From positions 558,001 through 622,000 of the forward strand of contig NC_026488.1 of NCBI RefSeq assembly GCF_000328475.2: DNA of 64,000 nucleotides. Direction: 5' to 3'. The notes beneath the pieces are model-generated. The model was not told where the DNA came from. It made no database searches and was given only the letters and a program-made list of their open reading frames with translations. The stretch is from Mycosarcoma maydis (Eukaryota > Basidiomycota > Ustilaginomycetes > Ustilaginales). Below, piece by piece: positions 1 through 9,432 of the stretch (positions are counted from its first letter, which is position 1; every line of letters starts with the position of its first letter). Position numbers and translations under genes: made by a program.

Positions 1-2
1 AG

Positions 3-179
3 GACAACAGCGGAGCTGCCGAGGCGCATGGTGTGGTCGAGAAGAGTCTTTCGTGGGGAGAGGAGGACACTTTTGACCAACTAGAGACTGCTTGTGGAAC
101 CACCGTCAACACAATTGAAGGTCGAGGCAGGGGCAACGTAAAGCTGCGCATAGCTCCTTTGAGAGCACCAGCTGCCTGA
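3..179 (+). CDS. 3' end of a truncated gene, unknown product
   Basis: One frame is open from the left edge to a TGA at 177-179, giving 58 residues, while the other two plus-strand frames close within the first 90 bases. The fragment is hydrophilic and mixed acidic/basic, ending in an Arg/Gly-containing stretch (GRGRGNVKLRIAP). I do not recognise a domain. It could be the C-terminus of a plus-strand gene that starts outside the window, or chance openness of a short stretch. Confidence 0.4.
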   Translation, partial: DNSGAAEAHGVVEKSLSWGEEDTFDQLETACGTTVNTIEGRGRGNVKLRIAPLRAPAA

Positions 180-569
180 AGCGATGCCCTCATCCTGTTG
201 CAATGATGCAGATGTGCAAAGCCAGCGTTCTTGTTCGACTTGGCCCTGTTGAAGGAGGCTTTCGAGGTTCCGACCAAGAGCTCCTTCTCACGTTGACCAA
301 GCCGGGACTCGGGTAAGATCCACGATTCACAATTCGTGATTCGTGATTGCATTTCCACCTAAAGGTCAAAACGAAACGTGACGCGACGTAACATTTTGTT
401 CTTACCCCACGCCGCGTGCCATGCCCACAACTCGTGACTCAAAGACTTGTGACTCTGCGCTCGTGCCTGTATTCTGCCTCTCCAGAGACGCGTCTCGACA
501 GAGACCAACACCAGAATCACGAATCCTTCACGCTTTCAAGTTTGACCACAATCATCATCATCATCAACA
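180..569. other. Intergenic spacer upstream of BUB3
   Basis: No gene is seen. It holds an ATTCGTG-type heptamer cluster at 321-350 and short pyrimidine/ATC-rich sequence directly before the BUB3 start codon (a run of atc triplets at 550-566). It presumably contains the BUB3 promoter and 5' UTR. Confidence 0.6.
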
Positions 570-1972
570 ATGTCGCGGCCAACATCGTCACGATCTTCAC
601 CAGTAGCATCGTCTGCTTTAGCCGATGTGCAATTACCATCGCCACCAAAGTCGAGCGTATCGGCTGTCGTGTTCTCGCCCACACCCTCCACCACCACCTC
701 CATGCTCATCTCTAGCTGGGACCATGATGTACATCACTATAGGATCGATACCACCAACATATGCACTTCCGGCACCGAAGCTGTCCACAAGGTGCAAGTG
801 TTCACGCACGAGGCGCCAGTCCTCGACGTGTGTTTCATCACTCCCGACCTGGCCGCATCGGGCGGAGTGGACCGTCGGCTTCGACTGTTGGATTTGAAAT
901 CGGGCAAAACGATGATCTTGGGCAAACATGAGGATAGCGTGTCGAAATTGCGATGGTGTCCACTCACGAGGATGTTGATCAGTGGATCAGCGGATCGAAG
1001 TATCTGCTTCTGGGAGGTCAGCGAAAGTGAGCAAGGAGGAGCAAAACTGTTGAAGAAGCTCGATATGCCGGATAAGGTGATTGCGATGGATGTTTCACCA
1101 CCATTTGCTCAGGCAACCAATTCAAACGACAAGATATACTCAGCATCTTTACCTGGACAGCCACATGCGAGAGATTCAACACCGCGCCTAGTGGTAGCTA
1201 TGGCCGGACGACACGTTTTCGTCTACGATCTAATCCCTCTTCGCAAGGCCATCGATAGCGAGCAAGCAGGAAAACTAGTGAAAGAAAGAGATTGGCAGCC
1301 GGATCAGCAAAGAGAGAGTTCGTTGAAATTCATGGCGAGGGATCTTAGGTGTATGCCCGCAGGCGATGGATATGCCATGTCGAGCATCGAGGGGAGGATT
1401 GCGGTCGAGTTTTTCGATCCAAGCGAAAAGGTTCAGGCGATGAAGTATGCGTTCAAGTGCCATAGAGAGACAGTCAAGGAGGGTGACGAGGACGCCGCAA
1501 TTGACGAGGACCAAGAGCGTCTCGAAAAACCGTATGACGTCGTATATCCCGTCCACGGGCTTGCTTTCCATCCAAGGTGCCTACTCTCCCCGCTCGCGCT
1601 TATCTCAGCGAGCCTCAGCCTCAACCGCGTCGCTGCTCCAGAGGTCAAAATTCACTTACCCCCACTCCTTGTCCCTTGCTCTCTTTACACAGACACGGCA
1701 CATTCGCCAGCCTCGGAGGCGACTCGATCGTCAGCGTCTGGGATGCAGCAGCCAAAAAACGCATCCGACAGTATGCAAAGCTGTCATCCGCGGTTACAGC
1801 AGGTGCCTTTGACGCTTCCGGAACGCTGCTATTGCTCGCAACAGGCAGTGACAAGGTGGATCACACGCAGCAAGCCGATGAGAAGGACAAGGTGCAATTG
1901 GTGCTCAAGTGCAATGCTTGGAACGAGTGCAAACCTAGACTCAAGTCTTCCAGCAGCAGCGGTAAGAAGTGA
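570..1972 (+). CDS. BUB3: Mitotic spindle checkpoint WD40 protein Bub3 (2 exons)
   Basis: WD40 beta-propeller that recruits Bub1 and Mad3/BubR1 to kinetochores and takes part in the mitotic checkpoint complex inhibiting APC/C. Exon 1 is 570-1576, exon 2 is 1693-1972. The 116-nt intron (GTGCCT...CAG) splits an Arg codon and its removal restores the conserved block HPRHGTFASLGGDSIVSVWD. The product is 428 aa. Family signatures seen are HEAPVLDVCF, a GGVDRRLRLLDL blade, AGRHVFVYDL, and the very Bub3-like SSIEGRIAVEFFDP followed by KYAFKCHRE. These fit Bub3 better than the related Rae1. It is about 90 aa longer than typical Bub3, through an N-terminal Ser/Pro tail and internal inserts. It converges on the next gene with 133 nt between stop codons. 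Without splicing the frame stays open far downstream to 2783. Confidence 0.93.
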
Positions 1973-2105
1973 AGAGTGTGAATCTCGGAAAACACTTGCG
2001 ACGAATGTGAAAATTGTACAAGTTGCTTTTCTATCTGTTCTCTCCGCTTTCTTTCTGCGACGAAGAAATGGTGACAAGAGGGGTGCACGAGATGACGGAT
2101 CGAGG

Positions 2106-4481
2106 TCAGCTCGGTTGAGCGATGTGGGCGGCATGAGCCTTGGCAGCGCTCTGCAAACTGTTGGCAAACATGTTCAACAGGAACGCTTGGTCTTCCAAAC
2201 CGACGGAAACCCGAACGAGACCTCTCTCGACGCCAAACTGTGCTGCCCAGTCGAGCTCGCCGTAGTGCGCCAGGATGGTGTATGGACTGGCGAGGGTGAG
2301 GTTGGTACCCAAACTGGGACCCTTTGCGCACTGCAGTGTGTCGTAGAATGCCTGACTAGCAGCTTCGCTGTGAAACGTGATGGAGAAAAGACCTCCATAT
2401 CCTCCACTGCCTTGTTGCTCGTCGTCTGCTTCTCCGCAGCGGTTGGACGACATGTCTCCCAGAGCGCTAAACGCTTTCTTGCGACGACACACATCGTAAT
2501 TCTCCCTGGTCTGGTATCGAGGATAAAAAAGATCCTTGATCACCCCAGGCCATCTACCCTGACCCTGTCTTTCGCTCCACAACATGCTCGTGACCGCTCT
2601 TGTGTTGCTGTCGATCTTGACGATTCTGCGTATGAAATCGCGCGAATTCCTCTCCATGAAGATGGCATCCTCGTCAAAGTATGTGTCTTCGTAATACGCG
2701 TGCAGCGTCTGCTTCAACACGGCGTAATGTTGACCCTTTGGATTCAGCACCATGCTTCCACCCATGACATTGGCATCGCCTGAGAACACTTTGGTCAACG
2801 AGCTCACCAGGATATCAGCGTACGGTAGCACTTCAACATTGACAAAGTTGCCGATGGTTTCGTCGATGCAGACGAGGAAATGGTACTGGTCCGCGAGCTG
2901 GCGAATGCGGACAAGGTTGGGTGATCGAAGCAGGGGGTTTGAGGGGAACTCGCAAAACAGCGCTAGAATGGGTGCAGAGCCAGACGATGGTTGGCATTGC
3001 GCCTCCAGGAGTTGTTCGAGCGAGCCGAGGTCTGCGTCGACGCCCAGGCCAAAAAAGTGGCAGCCAGGACCGAACTTCTGCAGGATCTTGAGCGTGTCAG
3101 TGTAAGGAAAGCCGAAGCAGACGCTTTTTCCCACTTTACGTGGGTTTTGCGCGTCAAAGGCGAGCTTGGGCGCAGCATGCATGGCCAGTTGATGCGCGTG
3201 GAAGATCGAGCTCATGCCGCACGGAAAGAGGAAAACATCGTCCTCGGTGACGCCCGTACCCGTTCGACCGGTCTCGCCTACCTGGTCGCCGGGTGTCTCG
3301 GCGGCGGTTTGTTCGTTGCGATCGGACAAGAGGGTGCCTGCAATTCGACGACGCAGCGCAAGCTTGGCGGAAGGAGCAGATGTGAGTGGCAAGTTGCGAC
3401 CATAGCGCTCTTCGACATAGGTGACGAGGTCAGAAGAGGCAGATTCCGAGGCATCGTGACCGGTGGCAGTAGCGGTAGCAGAGGAACGGACAGAGGCGGG
3501 AGTGACACCAGACAAACTCGAGATGCTTGCGGACATAGCTGCCATGTCGTCGGCGTCTGCTGTCGAGGGACGTTGCAGAATTCCGCTGCTGGTGGGCGTC
3601 TGTGGCAGACTCGAGGTGGGTGAACAGGAGGTGTTGTTGGGCGTGGCGAGGCCGGAAGCGGCCGAACTGTTGGTGCGCGTGTAACGGTTGTAGAAACGCT
3701 TACCAGCCGAAGCTGCGGACGACGGTTTTTTGTAAATGTCATCCGTAGAGCTGGCTAGGTTGGAAGAAGGGTTGGGCTCGTTGGAGCAAGTTTCGATGCC
3801 CAAGGTCGGTGTCGGCGTGTTATCTTGTTCAGCACCACCGTTCTTCGACTGTTCCAGCAATGAAAGGCAACGCTCAGCCTGTCTGCTCGAGATACCATCG
3901 CCACTGTGCTGCCAAAAGGTCTTTGCGAGCGCAAAGACATGTCGAGGGAAAAAGACAATAAAGATGTAGTGCGCGGTGGTGCTAGAAGCTTTGAAGTGTT
4001 GAGCTTCAAGCTGCTGATCCGAGACGTGTTCGGCGGTGCTTGAGCTAGAGTTGTCGGTAGCATTTGCATTTTCACTCGTTGGGTTGGGGGCAGAATGCTC
4101 TAGCATCGAGAATCGAACGATACGGATGGGCAGTGGCTGTTCGCAGGTAGATTGAGTGCGCATAAAGTCACGACATCGCTCGGCGATGCGAGCCGAAGGA
4201 AAGAGGATACAGTCCTCGTCAGGTTTGGCAAACTTTTTACACAGCAAGCTGGCAAGTCGCTGGATGGTGCGATGAATGAAAAAGCGAGGATAGCCTGTCT
4301 CCATCGAGTTGGCAAGACGACCTTCTTCGTAGTCGATGTTGTCGCTCCAGAGTGGCAGCGACACCGAGACCGCGTGGTCGATATTGGCGGGTATCGAAGT
4401 GCCAACCGCATAGTCGCTCTTGTACGCGGCTGCACCGTTGGGCGGTGGCGTTGGCGTTGGCAGTGGTACGGAAATAGCCAT
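2106..4481 (-). CDS. Cystathionine gamma-synthase-like PLP enzyme (Cys/Met metabolism family)
   Basis: 791-aa single-exon protein. The C-terminal half matches the fold-type I PLP Cys/Met metabolism family of the fungal Str2/YLL058W kind, which makes cystathionine from O-acyl-homoserine and cysteine. The PLP lysine is probably Lys564 in the motif SSLTKVFSGDANVMGGS, preceded by VCIDETIGNF (cofactor-binding Asp). An upstream block contains the family's LFPCGMSSIFHAHQLAMH substrate/PLP phosphate region. Between about residues 125 and 400 lie long Ser/Thr/Asn-rich, probably disordered inserts (poly-Ser near a TATATG stretch), making it longer than yeast Str2. Str2 and its uncharacterised paralogues cannot be told apart from sequence alone, so I give no symbol. 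It is divergent from NBP35. Confidence 0.85.
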   Translation of the reverse strand: MAISVPLPTPTPPPNGAAAYKSDYAVGTSIPANIDHAVSVSLPLWSDNIDYEEGRLANSMETGYPRFFIHRTIQRLASLLCKKFAKPDEDCILFPSARIAERCRDFMRTQSTCEQPLPIRIVRFSMLEHSAPNPTSENANATDNSSSSTAEHVSDQQLEAQHFKASSTTAHYIFIVFFPRHVFALAKTFWQHSGDGISSRQAERCLSLLEQSKNGGAEQDNTPTPTLGIETCSNEPNPSSNLASSTDDIYKKPSSAASAGKRFYNRYTRTNSSAASGLATPNNTSCSPTSSLPQTPTSSGILQRPSTADADDMAAMSASISSLSGVTPASVRSSATATATGHDASESASSDLVTYVEERYGRNLPLTSAPSAKLALRRRIAGTLLSDRNEQTAAETPGDQVGETGRTGTGVTEDDVFLFPCGMSSIFHAHQLAMHAAPKLAFDAQNPRKVGKSVCFGFPYTDTLKILQKFGPGCHFFGLGVDADLGSLEQLLEAQCQPSSGSAPILALFCEFPSNPLLRSPNLVRIRQLADQYHFLVCIDETIGNFVNVEVLPYADILVSSLTKVFSGDANVMGGSMVLNPKGQHYAVLKQTLHAYYEDTYFDEDAIFMERNSRDFIRRIVKIDSNTRAVTSMLWSERQGQGRWPGVIKDLFYPRYQTRENYDVCRRKKAFSALGDMSSNRCGEADDEQQGSGGYGGLFSITFHSEAASQAFYDTLQCAKGPSLGTNLTLASPYTILAHYGELDWAAQFGVERGLVRVSVGLEDQAFLLNMFANSLQSAAKAHAAHIAQPS

Positions 4482-5011
4482 CTGCGTTTTTGTGATGCTT
4501 GTTGAGCAAAGGTCTGAGGACTACGATGGTGGGTGTTGATAAGTGAGGTGGCGGCGATTGAACGCTCGTGCAACTCGGTACAGCAGAGTACAGCCCGGCA
4601 CAGTAGCACTGATCAAATACCACACACTTGATTGATAGTGACTCACGCACATCACGCATGGAAGTGTCGGAAGACCCACAATCACAAATCACAAATCACA
4701 AATCACAAATCACAAATCACAAATCGTGAATCTTCTTGTGGGGCAGCCGCTCAGCAAAGAGTCGTAAGTTTGTAGTGCACCGTGGCACACGCACAAGGCA
4801 GCACGCAGAGAATTTTGTAATGTTACTTTTCTCTAGATGACAATGTGAATCCACCGGAAAAACGAAAGTCACAGTCGTGAGTGACGAATCGTGAGTCGTG
4901 GGTCGTGAGTGAAGAGCGGAGTTAAGCGTCTAAGTTGTCTAAAATACCGAGTCATTGGGCCTTTGTTCGCCACCAACCTACACCATTTGGACGAGCCATC
5001 CCATCAAAACG
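4482..5011. promoter_or_regulatory. Divergent promoter region between the Str2-like gene and NBP35
   Basis: A 530-nt spacer separates two head-to-head genes. It carries a perfect heptamer array (4681-4722) and a second cluster of GTCGTGAGT/GACGAATC words at 4873-4911. No clear TATA box stands out. Calling it regulatory rests on its position only. Confidence 0.5.
4681..4722. repeat. Six tandem copies of heptamer ATCACAA
   Basis: Six exact head-to-tail copies of a 7-bp unit, followed directly by ATCGTGAATC, the other common heptamer form of this genome. It sits between divergent genes. Confidence 0.97.
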
Positions 5012-6250
5012 ATGCTCTCAGTACAGCAACAGCCGCCACCGGCGCTTGCTTCAAGCACGCTTCCGCTCGAATCCATCGCGCGCGCTCTGCCAGATCAAGT
5101 GCCCGAAAACGCACCCGCCCACTGTCCAGGAACCGAATCCGAACAAGCAGGCAAGGCCGACGCGTGCGCAGGCTGTCCGAACCAAGATGCGTGTGCTTCT
5201 GCACCTAAGGGACCCGATCCGGATCTGCCTCTGATCAAAGAAAGAATGTCGAGGATCAAGCACAAGATCCTGATCATGTCAGGTAAAGGTGGCGTGGGCA
5301 AGAGCACCTTCACTGCGCAACTGGGTTGGGCGTTCAGCTCGAGGTTCTCGGGTAATTCCGTATACGAAGACCATGTTGCAGAAGAGACCAAGCATGCAGC
5401 AAACGGCCAAGGTCAGCAAGCGGCGGATTGGGATGCGGAAAAGCAGGTGGCCATCATGGACATCGACATTTGCGGTCCTTCGATCCCGACCATCTTGGGC
5501 CTGGCCGGACAGAGCATACACTCGACCTCACAGGGTTGGTCGCCCGTCTATGTTTCGGATAATCTATGTGCTATGAGTATCGGATTTCTGCTGCCTTCAG
5601 CTTCGTCAGCTGTGATCTGGAGAGGACCCAAGAAGAATGGACTGATCAAGCAGTTCCTCAAAGACGTCGATTGGACTGCTGGTCTGGAAGAAGATCAAGA
5701 CGAGGAGCATGAGAACCCAGCTGTGTCTTCACTCGAATCTGGATGCGTACCTATACCCGACTCTGCCGCTGCGGCTGCCGCTGCTGCTACTTCTACAACA
5801 CCACCGACGCTCATTGATTACATGCTCATCGACACGCCGCCCGGCACGTCCGACGAGCATCTTTCCATCGTGTCCTACCTGAAGCAGTCTGGCATCACCG
5901 GCGCGATCCTCCTCACCACTCCACAAGAAGTATCACTCCAAGATGTCCGAAAGGAAATTTCATTCTGTCGAAAAATGGACGTGCCCATCTTGGGCATAGT
6001 CGAGAACATGGCTGGGTTCGTTTGCCCGAGCTGCACCGGTTACAGCGAAATCTTCTATCCAAGCACGGGCGGTGCAAAGGCGCTTTGCGACGAGTTGGCG
6101 TTGACCTTGTTGGGCAGCATTCCATTGGATCCCAGGATTGGCAAGAGTTGCGACTTGGGCCTCAGCTTCTGTGACGAGTATCCGGATAGTCCGGCGACCA
6201 AGGCGTATTTGGAGGTTATCGCCAGGGTCAGAGCGTTGGTGGATTCGTGA
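5012..6250 (+). CDS. NBP35: Cytosolic Fe-S cluster assembly P-loop NTPase Nbp35
   Basis: Mrp/Nbp35 ATPase that, with Cfd1, scaffolds [4Fe-4S] clusters for cytosolic and nuclear proteins. The product is 412 aa from the ATG at 5012; the longer open frame upstream starts only with TTG. The N-terminal ferredoxin-like motif is C38-x13-C52-x2-C55-x5-C61, which separates Nbp35 from Cfd1. The deviant Walker A is GKGGVGKS at 91-98. The bridging-cluster CPSC motif is Cys338 and Cys341. [13 protein letters not shown] marks Walker B. A low-complexity insert of roughly 45 residues rich in Glu and Ala (an alanine run near 5765-5795) interrupts the ATPase core just before Walker B and is unusual for the family. 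The gene converges on PCF11. Confidence 0.95.
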   Translation: MLSVQQQPPPALASSTLPLESIARALPDQVPENAPAHCPGTESEQAGKADACAGCPNQDACASAPKGPDPDLPLIKERMSRIKHKILIMSGKGGVGKSTFTAQLGWAFSSRFSGNSVYEDHVAEETKHAANGQGQQAADWDAEKQVAIMDIDICGPSIPTILGLAGQSIHSTSQGWSPVYVSDNLCAMSIGFLLPSASSAVIWRGPKKNGLIKQFLKDVDWTAGLEEDQDEEHENPAVSSLESGCVPIPDSAAAAAAAATSTTPPTLIDYMLIDTPPGTSDEHLSIVSYLKQSGITGAILLTTPQEVSLQDVRKEISFCRKMDVPILGIVENMAGFVCPSCTGYSEIFYPSTGGAKALCDELALTLLGSIPLDPRIGKSCDLGLSFCDEYPDSPATKAYLEVIARVRALVDS

Positions 6251-6595
6251 CGAGTCGTCACGCGCTCCGTTTCCCGCTGTTCGTTGTTTGTGCTTCCTTC
6301 TCTCACTCGTCACTACCGCATAATGCTCTTGCAATTGTAATCTTAGTTTCCCGTCAATCGTGAATCACGAATCCTGATCGGTTTGCAATCACAAATCATT
6401 CATGATTTCTTCTTTTCGTGCACGCTGTGATCACTGTTTCAGCTCATTTTGTCTCGTGGCTCTGACGCTGTCGGTTGGGAGAGTCGATGGTCTAAGTTGT
6501 TCCGATTGATATGCATGCAGTGCTGGCAACGTAGCAGCTGCAGTCCGAGCAACTCTATTCTGTGATCCTCCAAGAGACATTTCCCAAACCGTAGC
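6251..6595. other. Convergent spacer between NBP35 and PCF11
   Basis: 345 nt with no gene. It contains a TCAATCGTGAATCACGAATCC heptamer cluster near 6354-6376 and presumably the two facing 3' UTRs. Confidence 0.6.
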
Positions 6596-8479
6596 CTATG
6601 TGGCACTTTTTTTATTTGGTGGACCACCCTCGGCGCCCACTTGCTCACTCTCCTGCTCGTCCTCCTCCGCGATCCCACTCTTTCTCTTCTTTGCGCCCCC
6701 CGCTGGCACAGACGGAGTTGCCGTCCTACTCGCACTCCTCCTCTTCACACCCACGCTAGCCGTCCTCCTGCCTCCATCACCAGCAAAGCTATCCGTCAAA
6801 CTCTTGGCCGAAAAATGACAGCTAGCATGGTAATACACAACCCCAGAGGCATCTTCCACCTTGATAGCGTTCAACCAGACAAATTCTTCCTCGTCCTCAC
6901 TCCATTGTGATTTAAACGGTTCCTTACATATGCCGCATGGTTTGGCTGCCACCTCTGCATCGGTGGGTGCAATGACAAAGGTTTTCAAGAATGTTTCTTT
7001 CAGTGCCTTGTCCTGTGCTGCGGTGAATGATCTGCCGTCGCGGTCAGCTGCGTTACTCGAAGTGGGTTTGCTCGCAGGCGCCGTATCGTCAAAGCCTCCG
7101 CGGATGAAGCTCTCGAGGCGGTCGAACCAGGAGCGCGATTGCCCACGCGCGGCAGAGTCTTTGGCTCGTCGATTTTGGGTGAAATGCCAGTCAAGATGGT
7201 CGTCCATTCGCCCTTGGCCTTTGCTGCCCGTCGGGTAGCGATTGGCGCATTGTCGACATTGCAAAGGCAGATGCCTGTGTAGAATCAGTTCGTACGACGA
7301 AGCTGGTTCGCGGTTGAATTCTTGTCCAGATGTTTTGATATCGAGCGCGAGGATGGCAGCCACGTAGTCTTCGTCCTGGTCTCGCTCGACAGCGGGTGGC
7401 GGAGTAGCGGCTGCCGAAGTGGTGGTAGATGAACCAGGCAGAAGGCCGGCTTGCATCAGTGACGCAAACAGGGACGCAGCTGCGTTGTGGGTGGGCGGTG
7501 CTTGTGCAGCAGGTGGCATGGGCGCAGCTGCAGTCAACGTGGCAAGTGCCCCTGAAAGGTCTTGCGGGATGAGTGGTACTGGTGCTGGGGCTGGGGCTGG
7601 GGCTGGGGCTGGGGCTGGGGCAGGGGCTGGGGCAGGGGCTGCTGGGGCTGGAGGAAGCGGCTGGCCGTGCATCGCAGCTGCGTGTCCCATGGGATTGGAT
7701 CGTTGCGCAGCAGCCGAAAGACTATCAAGCTGAGCGTGGATTTGAGCCATCTCGTCTGCGGACAAATCGGCGGTGAGGATGACTTGCTTGAGCTGAGCAA
7801 GCGAGTCAACTCGTTCGTGCAGAGCCTGATCGGAGGGGTTGGCAGCCAGCGACTGACCATCTACCGCAAGCAACCTGTCGATGGTTTCGACGGCCTTAGA
7901 CTTGGACCGAGCAGCATTGGCGCGCGGATCGGCGACAGCCGCCGTGGAGGGAGCTGCATTGGGTTGAGGCATGCCTTGGCTACCAAACAGTGCGCGTTCG
8001 ATGCTCCACTGTGCATTGTCGCCAAACAAAGGACGCGCACCGGGACCAGCCGTCTTCCACGTAGCCAAGAGCTCTTCCATGCGCAACTTTGTCGGTTGGT
8101 CCACCAGGCGATACGATTCGAGAAAGATGGGAACGATGCGCGCCGACCAGAGCTGTGTGTAAGGGTGGCCGACGTTCTTGGAGATCGAGTCAAGCGTGTA
8201 AAGAGCAGGCAAGCGGATGCTGGGGTGCGATTGCATAATGTGATCATCTAGGCATTTGGCCACAACGGCCGACATGCGAGCAGCATGATCGTGTGCAATA
8301 ACGGTGAGATTGGTGATGATTGGCTTTGAGTTGAACGTCAGCGACTTGAGGTGCGAGTTATACATGGTTGCAAACACCCCGGGATCCGACCCGATGTCGA
8401 CAGGAGGTGGAACATAGCCATATTGTGGCTGTGGCTGTAGCCCTGGTGCGCCATAGCCAGGCTGAGGAGCACCGTACAT
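6596..8479 (-). CDS. PCF11: Pre-mRNA cleavage factor IA subunit Pcf11
   Basis: Binds the RNA polymerase II CTD and couples 3'-end cleavage to transcription termination. The product is 627 aa. Residues about 30-145 form a CTD-interacting domain with the diagnostic LDSISKNVG helix. A long Pro/Ala/Gln linker includes an (Ala-Pro)n run. The C-terminal half has two zinc-finger-like motifs: CRQC with a following DDHLDWHF, and CGICKEPFKSQW followed by a distant YYHASCH, as in Pcf11. The start is the ATG at 8479; the frame upstream only has a TTG, and a good acceptor (CTTCAG) lies 17 nt before the ATG, so the first exon is probably non-coding. The tail is Lys/Arg-rich with likely nuclear localisation signals. 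Confidence 0.92.
   Translation of the reverse strand: MYGAPQPGYGAPGLQPQPQYGYVPPPVDIGSDPGVFATMYNSHLKSLTFNSKPIITNLTVIAHDHAARMSAVVAKCLDDHIMQSHPSIRLPALYTLDSISKNVGHPYTQLWSARIVPIFLESYRLVDQPTKLRMEELLATWKTAGPGARPLFGDNAQWSIERALFGSQGMPQPNAAPSTAAVADPRANAARSKSKAVETIDRLLAVDGQSLAANPSDQALHERVDSLAQLKQVILTADLSADEMAQIHAQLDSLSAAAQRSNPMGHAAAMHGQPLPPAPAAPAPAPAPAPAPAPAPAPAPVPLIPQDLSGALATLTAAAPMPPAAQAPPTHNAAASLFASLMQAGLLPGSSTTTSAAATPPPAVERDQDEDYVAAILALDIKTSGQEFNREPASSYELILHRHLPLQCRQCANRYPTGSKGQGRMDDHLDWHFTQNRRAKDSAARGQSRSWFDRLESFIRGGFDDTAPASKPTSSNAADRDGRSFTAAQDKALKETFLKTFVIAPTDAEVAAKPCGICKEPFKSQWSEDEEEFVWLNAIKVEDASGVVYYHASCHFSAKSLTDSFAGDGGRRTASVGVKRRSASRTATPSVPAGGAKKRKSGIAEEDEQESEQVGAEGGPPNKKSAT
7584..7650. repeat. 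GGGGCT hexamer minisatellite inside PCF11
   Basis: On the plus (non-coding) strand GGGGCT is repeated with a few GGGGCA variants. On the coding strand it encodes the Ala-Pro repeat of Pcf11. The G4-tract pattern could form quadruplexes. Confidence 0.9.
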
Positions 8480-8497
8480 CTCAAACGAGGTTGGGAC

Positions 8498-8641
8498 CTG
8501 AAGGCAAGAAGCGACGTCAACGAACAATGGCGACACGGATCGCGAGCAAGCTAGCAGACCAACGAAGAACAAGAGCTAGCACAAAAAAACACGGCTTGGG
8601 ACCACAGAAGGACGTGCTGGCTCGTGTCACACGAAAAATAC
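8498..8641 (-). other. Probable 5'-UTR intron of PCF11
   Basis: Read on the minus strand, a GTATTT donor follows ATCAAG and the intron ends TGCCTTCAG, 17 nt before the chosen ATG. The length is 144 nt. No ATG was seen on this strand in the ~240 nt upstream of the donor, which supports a non-coding first exon. Inferred from splice-site sequence only. Confidence 0.5.
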
Positions 8642-9432
8642 CTTGATGTAAAGATGACGAGTTCAAGCAAGTAGCACTACGACGATGCAAGAACGGACGG
8701 AGGAAGGGACGAGCAAGATGCTATTCCTGTGCAAGACACCTCTCAGACACGGCCTTGATCGAGTGGCGCAGACCAAGCTGAGCACTCTCAAGGCAGATCC
8801 ACGAGAGCAAGTGGGAAAAGGGGAGGGGGAGATGAGAGTCTGCTCAAAGCCAACAGCTACCAACGAGAAGCACGGAAGCAAAAGGCGATCAACGACGTTG
8901 TAGATGAAACAACGCCAAAGAGTATGTGTCGTGAGGTGGATGTGGTTGAGAGAAAAGGATTGACAGAGTGATTCACGAAGCACAAAATCGTGAATGATTT
9001 GGGCATTCGTGATTCGCATTCGTGATTCGTGATTCGTGATTTTGATCGTCATTTTGGGATTACGTTACTCGTGATTATATAATGATATTTTCGAGATTTC
9101 GATCGACTCACGCACGACTCGTGACTCAGTCGTGAGTGGCTCGTGACTTGATCAGCCGTGTTGAAACTGTGACATCACAAATCGTGAATTGCTCAAAATC
9201 TGCCTTCTGGGGCAGTTTTTATCGGCCGAGTTGTTTTACCAAGAAATCTTTCGTGTCTGCCTCAGGGATTATTGAGTTACTCGTGTATCTCCGCAAATCA
9301 CGACTATGGGACAGTACTCGTGACTGGACACAGCCTTGTCTTTGGCTTGCTTGGATCTTTGTCGCCACACGTGCACTGACACTCACGACTATACGAGAAA
9401 GAGGTGTGATTAAGATCGAAAGGAACATACAT
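8642..9432. other. Spacer between the PDR transporter and PCF11
   Basis: No gene is seen. It contains the presumed PCF11 promoter, an ATTCGTG array at about 9005-9042 and a dense group of GACTCACGACTCGTGACTCAGTCGTGAGTG words at 9108-9140, including one TGACTCA (AP-1/Gcn4-like) heptamer. Confidence 0.55.
9005..9042. repeat. ATTCGTG heptamer array
   Basis: Four ATTCG(TG/C) words, three of them directly tandem at a 7-bp period, in an intergenic spacer. Confidence 0.9.

Noticed and set aside
570..2783. Single 737-aa gene covering BUB3 and downstream DNA
   Set aside because: The conserved Bub3 C-terminal blade lies in another frame after a clear GT-AG intron; the long frame is intron read-through.
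4681..4722. CRISPR-like array
   Set aside because: The unit is 7 bp with no spacers; it is a simple tandem repeat in a eukaryotic genome.
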